Shown here in pieces: positions 24,571-30,250 of a stretch of DNA of 39,871 nucleotides. The translations under genes and the position numbers were made by a program. This DNA is from Candidatus Nomurabacteria bacterium GW2011_GWE1_32_28 (GTDB lineage Bacteria; Patescibacteriota; Minisyncoccia; Phycocordibacterales; UBA9973), in NCBI GenBank assembly GCA_000989515.1, contig LBOM01000001.1, forward strand, positions 125,260 to 165,130, written 5' to 3'. A model generated the notes under the pieces. That model was not told where the DNA came from, searched no databases, and saw only the letters and a program-made list of their open reading frames with translations. Numbering within the stretch: the first letter of the stretch is position 1; each line of letters begins with the position of its first letter.

Positions 24571-24930
24571 ATGGATATACTAAAAAAGCCATTTAAAAAA
24601 AATATTTCAGAGATTCCAATTGAGCAAGCTCATCAAGGCTCAGGAAGTAGACAACTTATACTTTCTTCGACAGATATAATATCTAAAAACATTGAAGCAA
24701 TGACAAAAGGATACCTTGAGCCGGGTGGTGTATTCGATTGGCATCAACATGATAATATTGATGAATTTTTTATTGTTTTAAATGGTGCTGGCATAGTAAA
24801 ATATGCTGACGGAACAGAACTTACATATGTTGCTAATGAAGTTATTTATAATCCTGCAAATCTATCTCATAGAATAGAGAACACAGACTCTAAAGTTAAT
24901 GAATTCTTTTTTATTCGTGTTAGTGTTTAA
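24571..24930 (+). CDS. Small cupin-fold protein (copy 1)
   Basis: Single-domain cupin of 119 residues. The first cupin motif is visible as GGVFDWHQHDNIDEFFIVLNG (His-x-His and Glu metal ligands) and the second as NEVIYNPANLSHRIEN (His ligand). The N-terminal HQGSGSRQLILSS phrase is shared with the second cupin at 33,245, so the two are paralogues. The substrate cannot be inferred; many small cupins are sugar isomerase-like, oxygenase-like or purely binding proteins. It stands alone with its own promoter between the RNA candidate and the HTH gene. Confidence 0.85.
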   Translation: MDILKKPFKKNISEIPIEQAHQGSGSRQLILSSTDIISKNIEAMTKGYLEPGGVFDWHQHDNIDEFFIVLNGAGIVKYADGTELTYVANEVIYNPANLSHRIENTDSKVNEFFFIRVSV

Positions 24931-24974
24931 TTTATATCCTCTAAAGTAAATTTAACATTGTTTTTTTGTCTGAA

Positions 24975-25012
24975 CATAGGTAAGGTGTTATAATACTTGT
25001 ATCCTACCTATG
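24975..25012 (+). promoter_or_regulatory. Promoter within an inverted repeat, probable operator
   Basis: CATAGGTA (24975-24982) and TACCTATG (25005-25012) are perfect inverted copies, 22 nt apart, with the extended -10 box TGTTATAAT (24986-24994) between them. The right arm contains the ATG of the HTH gene. A dimeric repressor bound here would block the promoter; autoregulation by the gene product is an inference. Confidence 0.5.
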
Positions 25013-25711
25013 ATAGAAAAAACAGAAGAAAGGGAATTAGCTATAAAATTAAGAAAAGAAGGAAAGACTTATTCCGAAATTTTGTCTATTGTGCCTGTTG
25101 CAAAATCTACTTTATCTATTTGGTTACAATCAGTGAGTCTAAGTAAAAAGCAAACACAAAGAATCACTAAAGAAAGATTAGCTGGCTCTCAAAGAGGTGG
25201 TGATGCAAAAAGAAAACAAAGAATAGAAAAACAGAATAGTATTTTTTCAAAAGCAAAATCTGAGATTAATTCTATTTCTAAAAAAGAATTATTTTTAATA
25301 GGAGTTGTTTTGTATTGGGCAGAGGGTACAAAAGAGAAAGAATATCACCCAGACTCTGGAGTTGCTTTTTCTAACATGGATCCTAAGATGATAATTCTTT
25401 TCTTAAGATGGCTTGATAAAATATGCAAAATTCCTAAAGATATGATATTATTCGAAATAATGGTTCATGAGAGACATCAAGATAGATCAGATGAAGTAAG
25501 GCGATTTTGGTCTAAAACAACAGGTTTTCCAATCAGTAGCTTCTCTAGGGTTTACTTAAAAAGGAGTAAAATTAAGAAAACTAATAGAAGAAACGTTGGG
25601 AAAAAATATTTTGGGGTGTTAAAAATCAAAGTTAGAAAAAGTTCAGATTTAGTGAGGAAAATAGCTAGTTGGTCTGAGGCAATTTTTGAAGAAGTTTTGA
25701 AAATAAAATAG
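25010..25711 (+). CDS. HTH protein with LAGLIDADG-like C-terminal domain
   Basis: The 233-residue product begins with a resolvase-like HTH (ERELAIKLRKEGKTYSEILS, then AKSTLSIWLQ), a basic linker, and a domain with ELFLIGVVLYWAEGTKEKEY, MDPKMIILFLRWL and a basic C-terminal part. The hydrophobic-G-x-x-LYWAEGTK followed by an F/M-rich helix resembles LAGLIDADG/WhiA-type folds. I infer a DNA-binding protein, possibly a domesticated homing endonuclease; nuclease activity is not shown. It is directly upstream of the tRNA-Gln integration site and may belong to the accessory region. Its promoter lies inside an inverted repeat. Confidence 0.6.
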   Translation: MIEKTEERELAIKLRKEGKTYSEILSIVPVAKSTLSIWLQSVSLSKKQTQRITKERLAGSQRGGDAKRKQRIEKQNSIFSKAKSEINSISKKELFLIGVVLYWAEGTKEKEYHPDSGVAFSNMDPKMIILFLRWLDKICKIPKDMILFEIMVHERHQDRSDEVRRFWSKTTGFPISSFSRVYLKRSKIKKTNRRNVGKKYFGVLKIKVRKSSDLVRKIASWSEAIFEEVLKIK

Positions 25712-25721
25712 TGAGATATAT

Positions 25722-25795
25722 TGGGGGATCGTCTAATGGTAGGACAACGGATTTTGAATCCGTTTATTTAGGTTCGAATCCTAGTCCCCCAGCCA
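25722..25795 (+). tRNA. trnQ: tRNA-Gln (anticodon TTG), integration target
   Basis: Acceptor TGGGGGA pairs with TCCCCCA; anticodon stem ACGGA/TCCGT encloses TTTTGAA, giving TTG; T-arm is TTAGGTTCGAATCCTAG; discriminator G and an encoded CCA follow. Its last 15 nt overlap the 3' end of the serine recombinase gene on the other strand. The final 13 nt are repeated at 32,139, marking it as an attachment site. Unlike the other two tRNAs here, CCA is encoded, consistent with regeneration of the 3' end by an incoming element. Confidence 0.97.
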
Positions 25796-27232
25796 AGTTT
25801 CAGAATTCGTTTTTTCGCCAAAATGCGGAGCGTCGCAAAGCGACGCGACGGGGGTTTCCGAGAGAATAGCCCAAGGGTTTTTGAAATCAATCTTTTTAAG
25901 AAAATCTCTTTTGGCTTCGAGATTTTCTTCGGAAGCGATAATTATGGCTTGGTTACTGTCTAAAATGAATTGACGAGAAAGTTCGAGCCAACGATTGCCT
26001 TTTCGTTCAAAATCCTTCAATTTTTCTGAAAAATCAATCTTTTGGTTGAGGAGCTTTTGCTTTTTGCCGATGTACTCCTCGCTCGTAATAGTGCTATCCA
26101 AATGAGCGTCAAGAAGCCTGTCTAGCGTCTCCTCAACACTTTTGATTTGATTTTTCAGATTTTGAACGAAAAGGGCGTCAGAGTGGAAACTGCTCGCTTG
26201 CTCTTTGTCCAGTTCAGCGAGCATGAATTCTTTCCACTCGGACGACAAAGAAACTTTTTTGATAATGTCATTCGCTTGTTCGGCGAGGAATTCTTCGCGA
26301 ATATATTTTTGTGTGCAGACACCTTTCTTTTTGGTGCAACGATAATAGGTATGACCTTTTTGCACTTCGCTTGTAATACCACAGCCACATTCTTCGCACA
26401 AAAATATTCCGCGAAAAATATGCTTGTTAATTCCTCGCTTCATCGGGTGAGCATTCCTCGCCGATACTTCCGCGCATTTATCAAAAAGTTTCTTTGAAAT
26501 CGCTGGCTCGTGCTTTCCTTGGTAAAGTTCTTTGTTAAATAAAAACATTCCATAGTAGAAAGGATTTTTCAAAATCATCTGCGTGTTTGAAACAGTGAGA
26601 ACTTTACCATTTTTAGACACCAAGCCCTTTTGGGCGAGCAAATTCCTTGTATCTTTCAGAGAATAATTTCCAGTAGCGTAGACTTCGAACATTTTCCTGA
26701 CGAGGCGAAACCTTTCAACATCGGGAATAATTTTCTTGTTCAACTTATCATTCAAATATCCAGTTGGAGCTTGACCGCTTTGTTCGCCTCGTCTTACTTT
26801 CTGTCGAAGTCCACGCTTCACATTCTCTGAAAGATTATCTACATAGTATTTGCTCTGCCCAAAAGCAATATTTAACATAAACTTACCTTGTGGCGTAGCG
26901 TCGAACCAAAACGTCGGGAATTTTAGCTCCTTAATTTTGCCAAGGTCACACAGATAGATTATCTTTCCGCCGTCAATGCTGTTTCTCGCCAATCTATCGG
27001 GGTGCCAAGCTAAAATACCCGACGCTTTGCCTTTTTCTATGAGCGAGAGCATATTGTTGAAAATAGGTCTGCCCGGCTCTTTAGCAGTCTGTGATTCAAT
27101 AAAGGTTTCAACAATCTCTAACTGCTCTCGCGTGGCAAATTCTTTCAACTCGTCAATTTGCGACTCAATACTCAAAATCTGACGATCTGGCTCGTCGGTA
27201 GATTTTCTCGCATATAGAAAGAATTTGTTCAT
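25781..27232 (-). CDS. Large serine recombinase / integrase
   Basis: Catalyses site-specific DNA integration, excision or inversion. The 483-residue product has the N-terminal resolvase domain with the catalytic serine in FLYARKSTDEPDRQ, arginines in WHPDRLARN and the long E helix. A recombinase domain follows (APTGYLNDKL, PFYYGMFLFN), then a zinc ribbon (FLCEECGCGITSEV, YYRCTKKKGVC) and a coiled coil. Its stop codon TAG and last codons (TWLGD) are formed by the complement of the tRNA-Gln 3' end, so its C-terminus would differ in an excised circle. Its GC content appears higher than the flanks. Inverted repeats bracket the gene. Confidence 0.94.
   Translation of the reverse strand: MNKFFLYARKSTDEPDRQILSIESQIDELKEFATREQLEIVETFIESQTAKEPGRPIFNNMLSLIEKGKASGILAWHPDRLARNSIDGGKIIYLCDLGKIKELKFPTFWFDATPQGKFMLNIAFGQSKYYVDNLSENVKRGLRQKVRRGEQSGQAPTGYLNDKLNKKIIPDVERFRLVRKMFEVYATGNYSLKDTRNLLAQKGLVSKNGKVLTVSNTQMILKNPFYYGMFLFNKELYQGKHEPAISKKLFDKCAEVSARNAHPMKRGINKHIFRGIFLCEECGCGITSEVQKGHTYYRCTKKKGVCTQKYIREEFLAEQANDIIKKVSLSSEWKEFMLAELDKEQASSFHSDALFVQNLKNQIKSVEETLDRLLDAHLDSTITSEEYIGKKQKLLNQKIDFSEKLKDFERKGNRWLELSRQFILDSNQAIIIASEENLEAKRDFLKKIDFKNPWAILSETPVASLCDAPHFGEKTNSETWLGD
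25783..25795 (+). repeat. attL-like direct repeat (left)
   Basis: AGTCCCCCAGCCA, the 3' end of tRNA-Gln including CCA; identical to 32139-32151. Confidence 0.7.
25790..25888 (+). repeat. Left arm of inverted repeat flanking the recombinase
   Basis: Complementary to 27351-27435. Begins with CAGCCAAGTTTCAGAATTC, has a 15-nt insertion (25808-25822) absent from the right arm, then a 66-nt perfect match through the recombinase C-terminal codons. It contains the GCGTCGCAAAGCGACGC hairpin. Confidence 0.9.
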
Positions 27233-27350
27233 AGAAAAAGGTTTATGTTAAATATTGATAATTATTCGCTTCCTGATTGGCTCGCAAAACGAAGTTTTGA
27301 ATGATGTACTCATCATAAACCCCCGCCTCGCGTCCCGCTCGCTTCTTTTG

Positions 27351-27435
27351 GATTTCAAAAACCCTTGGGCTATTCTCTCGGAAACCCCCGTCGCGTCGCT
27401 TTGCGACGCTCCGCATGAATTCTGAAACTTGGCTG
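27351..27435 (-). repeat. Right arm of inverted repeat flanking the recombinase
   Basis: Reverse complement of 25790-25888 apart from the 15-nt gap; ends at CTTGGCTG, which is also the outer edge of the 197-bp terminal repeat. The 27,233-27,687 gap contains only this arm, the next repeat and the XRE promoter; the overlapping ORFs there are by-products of the GC-rich repeats. Confidence 0.9.
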
Positions 27436-27626
27436 TGTCTCCTGAACAAAATCCGAACTTTTTACCAAAACAATCCGAGCGACGACTAATCTGCGCGCCT
27501 CGTCCGCTCCCTTCGGTTGCCGGAGCAAAAACCAAAAATTTTCCTTACCTTTCTTATTTTCCTCGGCGGGGGGTGTGGGGGGAGCCGACAAAAAATGGAA
27601 AGGAAATTTTTGGTTTTGCTTCGCCG
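27430..27626 (+). repeat. Left 197-bp terminal inverted repeat
   Basis: GC-rich; contains GGCGGGGGGTGTGGGGGGAG and CTCCCTTCGG motifs. Nearly identical to the complement of 29662-29858; visible differences are single bases near GTTGCCGG and in the TTTCTTATTTTCC stretch. Confidence 0.9.
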
Positions 27627-27631
27627 TTTCC

Positions 27632-27681
27632 ATATTGGATTATACTCCAATATTGTTATCAAGTGCAAGATTGGTTATGCT
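27632..27681 (+). promoter_or_regulatory. Operator-like inverted repeat and promoter of the XRE gene
   Basis: ATATTGGA (27632-27639) and TCCAATAT (27646-27653) flank TTATAC. A promoter TTGTTA (27653-27658), 17 nt, TATGCT (27676-27681) overlaps the right arm, and the -10 ends 6 nt before ATG 27688. A dimeric XRE regulator bound at the repeat would cover the -35; autoregulation is inferred. Confidence 0.5.
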
Positions 27682-27687
27682 GTGGAT

Positions 27688-27897
27688 ATGAAAAAGGGTA
27701 TTTCAAGAAAGCTTGGAGAGAATATCAAGCGTATACGAATGGAAAAAGGAATGACGCAAGGAGATATTTTTCGTGCTCTTAAACTAGACCGCGGATATGT
27801 GAGTAGTTTGGAAAGCGGAAAAAGAAATCCGACATTAGCGATGATTGAAAAAATCGCGGGCGCGCTTGGAGTAGCAAGCGACGAGCTTTTGAAATAA
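27688..27897 (+). CDS. XRE-family HTH transcriptional regulator
   Basis: The 69-residue product is a single lambda-repressor-like HTH: ENIKRIRMEKGMTQGDIFRA, LDRGYVSSLESGKRNPTLAM, then EKIAGALGVASDELL. Start at ATG 27688; the longer ORF in the track (from 27517) runs through the terminal repeat and is not credible. Small XRE proteins commonly control mobile-element genes. It is first inside the left terminal repeat and 4 nt upstream of the next gene, so the two are probably co-transcribed. Confidence 0.85.
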   Translation: MKKGISRKLGENIKRIRMEKGMTQGDIFRALKLDRGYVSSLESGKRNPTLAMIEKIAGALGVASDELLK

Positions 27898-27901
27898 TGA
27901 T

Positions 27902-28558
27902 ATGGAAATTTTAGAAAAAATCTTAAATTGGTTATCAGAAAACTACGGCTTGTTTATAAGTCTTTTGGTACAAAGTTTTATCGCCTATCACATCTTTTTT
28001 CTTTCCAAACGGTTATCGGATAAAGCAAAACTTGAACACAAAGAAAGAATAAAGAAAAAAGCGGAAGAATTAAAACTAGGTAGAGAAGTTTATCTTGTAA
28101 ATGTTAAGAGATATTTTAAAGATTACCCGTCGAACAAAGAAAAAATGTTTAGTGGGTATTCTCACATAAAAGCAGAGATTAAAACTACGAGATTTGATGG
28201 GGTTGAGTTTATTTGTGGTATCAAAGAAATTTACAGAAAACCAGATGGCTGTTTAACGCTGAATACCGAAAGTAAAAAAACGGCACAAGAAAAAATTAAA
28301 GTTTTTGAGGTCGGCGTAATTCCTTACGAATGGATAGAGTATATTGATTTGCGGGGAGACGAGCACGGCTTCGTGCCGTTGTTCTTCGGCTACTTCAAAG
28401 GTAGAAGATATTGGCAAAAATCTTGGAAACGTTTTTTACCATTCGGTTATCCTTATAAAGAAATTATTTACTACAAAGAAAGTGGGGTTTACCATGAGGG
28501 AAGCGACCCAGTTGATATGAAATTTAGTTTTATAGATGAGCCAATTTCCAATGAATAA
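27902..28558 (+). CDS. Hypothetical membrane-anchored protein
   Basis: No family recognised. The 218-residue product has one N-terminal hydrophobic segment (NYGLFISLLVQSFIAYHIFF), a basic helix (KAKLEHKERIKKKAEELKLG) and a soluble domain rich in aromatic and charged residues (FKGRRYWQKSWKRFLPFGYP). The soluble part is probably cytoplasmic given the positive charges after the helix. It follows the XRE gene by 4 nt inside the repeat-bounded unit, so it is cargo or an effector controlled by that regulator; a toxin role is possible but nothing in the sequence demonstrates it. Confidence 0.6.
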   Translation: MEILEKILNWLSENYGLFISLLVQSFIAYHIFFLSKRLSDKAKLEHKERIKKKAEELKLGREVYLVNVKRYFKDYPSNKEKMFSGYSHIKAEIKTTRFDGVEFICGIKEIYRKPDGCLTLNTESKKTAQEKIKVFEVGVIPYEWIEYIDLRGDEHGFVPLFFGYFKGRRYWQKSWKRFLPFGYPYKEIIYYKESGVYHEGSDPVDMKFSFIDEPISNE

Positions 28559-28586
28559 CCCCATAAAATAGGCCGTCTTTTTGTCC

Positions 28587-28615
28587 TTGACAGAAAGGTT
28601 TTGGTATGCTAGGAT
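28587..28615 (+). promoter_or_regulatory. Consensus sigma-70 promoter of the PHA-type gene
   Basis: TTGACA (28587-28592), 17-nt spacer, extended TGC-TAGGAT (-10 at 28610-28615). The leader of about 65 nt has a small TTGAGC/GCTCAA hairpin (28629-28647) and an AAGGAG Shine-Dalgarno (28671-28676). This leadered, consensus -35 type differs from the leaderless genes of the window. Confidence 0.7.
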
Positions 28616-28684
28616 AGAGCAGGATTCATTGAGCTATTTTGGCTCAAAACCAGTACACCAACAACCAAAAAAGGAGACAGAAAA

Positions 28685-28988
28685 ATGGCAAAGCTCAACA
28701 TGGCGGTCTCGCATCGCCTCTCACAGGACGAAGCACTCAAACGCGTCAAGACGCTCCTCGGCGAGGTGAAAACCCAGTTCGCCGACCAAGATCAGCGATC
28801 TGCGCGAGGAGTGGAACGGCAACACCGGCAAGTTCAGTTTCTCGGCGATGGGATTCTCCGTCAGCGGAACGCTGATCGTGAATCCGTCGGGAGTGGAACT
28901 TTCTGGCAATCTCCCTTTCGCGGCGTCGTTCTTCAAGGGGAAGATCGAATCCACGCTGAGGGAGCGAGCAGAAACGCTTCTCGCCTGA
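28685..28988 (+). pseudogene. Frameshifted polyhydroxyalkanoic acid system (PHA granule-type) protein
   Basis: Frame 1 encodes MAKLNMAVSHRLSQDEALKR and continues to FAD; after an extra C at 28786/28787 the match continues in another frame as KISDLREEWNGNTGKFSFSA, MGFSVSGTLIVNPSG, LPFAASFFKGKIESTL and ends ETLLA-TGA. The combined about 100-residue product resembles the small PHA-system family (PHA_gran_rgn). One inserted base breaks it, so it is a recent pseudogene, a sequencing error or a programmed shift. The region is clearly GC-rich, unlike its AT-rich surroundings, and has its own promoter, Shine-Dalgarno and UUCG terminator, indicating transfer. The 120-residue ORF in the track is the unshifted frame. 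Confidence 0.7.
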
Positions 28989-29007
28989 CGAGTCGTCCGG
29001 CAATCAC

Positions 29008-29038
29008 AAGGGGTCCAACGTTCGCGTTGGCCCCTTTT
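29008..29038 (+). terminator. UUCG-loop terminator
   Basis: AAGGGG-T-CCAACG and CGTTGG-CCCCTT pair around a TTCG loop (one bulged T), followed by TT. It is 19 nt after the PHA-type stop codon. Confidence 0.85.
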
Positions 29039-29061
29039 CATTTGTAATAGCAATAAAATTG

Positions 29062-29070
29062 TGATAATAT
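29062..29070 (+). promoter_or_regulatory. Extended -10 promoter of the DUF5654 gene
   Basis: TGATAATAT ends 7 nt before ATG 29078, again the leaderless geometry. Confidence 0.45.
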
Positions 29071-29077
29071 TTTACAT

Positions 29078-29374
29078 ATGGAATCTCCTAAGGAAAAATT
29101 TGAAATTTCGGAAATGGAAAAGTTTTTGGAAAAGCATGAACTCCGTCATATCCACTCTGATGTTTTTGAAAGAATCATAACTCTGGTAATTGCCGCTTTG
29201 GGTCTAATCGCCGCTCTTGCGTGGGATGAAGCACTAAGGCATATTTTTGAAAATTTGTTTGGTGGCAAAGGAACTTTGCTTGAAGAAATTTCATATGCGG
29301 TAGTGATAACAACTCTTGCGGCGTTTATTTCAGTACGTTTAGGAAAACTTTTTTCAAAACGTAAAGAAAAATAA
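29078..29374 (+). CDS. DUF5654-like two-helix membrane protein
   Basis: The 98-residue product has a charged N-terminus, a first membrane helix with the characteristic ITLVIAALGLIAALAWDEAL, a polar loop (FENLFGGKGTLLEE) and a second helix (ISYAVVITTLAAFISVRLG), ending in a basic tail. The AALAWDEA phrase and YAVVITTLAA match the DUF5654 pattern found in archaea and Patescibacteria; the function is unknown to me. It is the last gene inside the terminal repeats. Confidence 0.75.
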   Translation: MESPKEKFEISEMEKFLEKHELRHIHSDVFERIITLVIAALGLIAALAWDEALRHIFENLFGGKGTLLEEISYAVVITTLAAFISVRLGKLFSKRKEK

Positions 29375-29401
29375 GTAATCTATTTTCAGTAAGGGAGCAA
29401 C

Positions 29402-29438
29402 CCCCGCCGTTTTATAATTTCTCCTAAAAACGGCGGGG
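29402..29438 (+). terminator. Strong GC terminator-like hairpin
   Basis: CCCCGCCGTTTT (29402-29413) and AAAACGGCGGGG (29427-29438), a perfect 12-bp stem with a 13-nt loop, 28 nt after the DUF5654 stop. Confidence 0.75.
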
Positions 29439-29661
29439 ATTTGTGCGCGCACAGGGCGGGCGGGGCAAGCACAATAAGATTTGTTTGTGCTTTGCACAAT
29501 CCACTTTAAGAGTTATCGCCGAACTCGGTCGGAGGCACATAGTTTAGAGCTACCACCAAACGCCGAGAGGAAGCGCCTCGTCTCGCCGCAAGGACGGAGA
29601 AATGAACAACGCTAAAGAATCACAAATGATATAATGGAAATGTTCATTTTGTAGTCTGTAG
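29439..29661. other. GC-rich non-coding stretch before the right terminal repeat
   Basis: No convincing ORF. It holds a GCAAGCACAA/TTGTGCTTTGC hairpin (about 29464-29500), GC-rich segments with short complementary pieces (CCGAACTCGG, CGAGAGG with CGCCTCG) and a TGATATAAT box at about 29627-29635 pointing right into the repeat. It could encode a structured RNA or be element backbone. Confidence 0.4.
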
Positions 29662-29858
29662 CGGCGAAGCAAAACCAAAAATTTCCTTTCCATTTTTTGT
29701 CGGCTCCCCCCACACCCCCCGCCGAAGAAAAGAAGAAAGGTAAGGAAAATTTTTGGTTTTTGCTCCGGCGACCGAAGGGAGCGGACGAGGCGCGCAGATT
29801 AGTCGTCGCTCGGATTGTTTTGGTAAAAAGTTCGGATTTTGTTCAGGAGACACAGCCA
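29662..29858 (-). repeat. Right 197-bp terminal inverted repeat
   Basis: Reverse complement of 27430-27626 with a few mismatches. Its outer end CACAGCCA joins directly to the 51-bp direct repeat at 29853. The ORFs called here are mirror images of those in the left repeat and are not genes. Confidence 0.9.
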
Positions 29859-29903
29859 GTTTGAGCTAGGTTCGCGCGCTCGAGTTCCTTCTCATCTGCA
29901 AGT
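29853..29903 (+). repeat. 51-bp direct repeat, left copy
   Basis: CAGCCAGTTTGAGCTAGGTT... through CTCATCTGCAAGT; matches 32146-32196 at 48 of 51 positions. The following sequence also shares an ACTTGTTTA promoter-like piece, so the repeat may carry the promoter of the first gene of each unit. Confidence 0.9.
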
Positions 29904-29934
29904 TTTAAACTTGTTTAATAATATTTTTAAAAAC

Positions 29935-30222
29935 ATGGGAAATTTTGAATTAGAGGGGTGGGAAGATATAAATCAAAATGGTGGTACTGTTGGTACAGGC
30001 ATAAATCGTGCAATTCATAAACTAACAGTCGCTATATTTAATTCAGGCTCAAAAACATCGACAGCCTTGGGTTACGCAAAAGACGCCATTGAAAAAGCAT
30101 CAAGTTCTTCAGACAAACACACGGATGCGCTTGTTCGTGTTACTTGGATTTTGGCTATTGCTACAGGCGTACTTGCATTGGCCACAATAGCACTTGTCAT
30201 TATAACTTTTGTAAAAGGTTAA
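29935..30222 (+). CDS. Small membrane protein preceding the ATPase gene
   Basis: No family recognised. From ATG 29935 the product is 95 residues: a polar N-terminus, a Ser/Thr/Ala-rich helical middle (NSGSKTSTALGYAKDAIEKA) and one C-terminal membrane segment (ILAIATGVLALATIALVIIT), a tail-anchored layout. The track start at 29839 runs through the direct repeat and is rejected. It ends 28 nt before the ATPase gene with no separate promoter needed, so the two form a pair; a membrane partner or effector of the ATPase is a reasonable inference. Confidence 0.65.
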   Translation: MGNFELEGWEDINQNGGTVGTGINRAIHKLTVAIFNSGSKTSTALGYAKDAIEKASSSSDKHTDALVRVTWILAIATGVLALATIALVIITFVKG

Positions 30223-30250
30223 TTGAGTTTTTCAGTGCTCGAGATATGCT

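Larger units (their letters stand above)
27430..29858. mobile_element. 2.4-kb unit with 197-bp terminal inverted repeats and no transposase
   Basis: TGGCTGTGTCTCCTGAACAA... at 27430-27626 is repeated inverted at 29662-29858 with only a few mismatches in 197 bp. Between the arms are the XRE gene, a membrane protein, a GC-rich pseudogene and a DUF5654 gene, but no transposase. It may be a non-autonomous transposon or a segment formed by recombination between inverted att-like sites, since both outer ends read CAGCCA followed by a GTTT-type sequence. Confidence 0.65.

Noticed and set aside
27243-27782. Several overlapping ORFs in the GC-rich repeats (27243, 27248, 27370, 27429, 27486, 27517)
   Set aside because: They lie in or across the inverted repeats, reappear as mirror images at 29,644-29,853, have low-complexity composition and no domain. 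They are by-products of GC-rich sequence with few stop codons.
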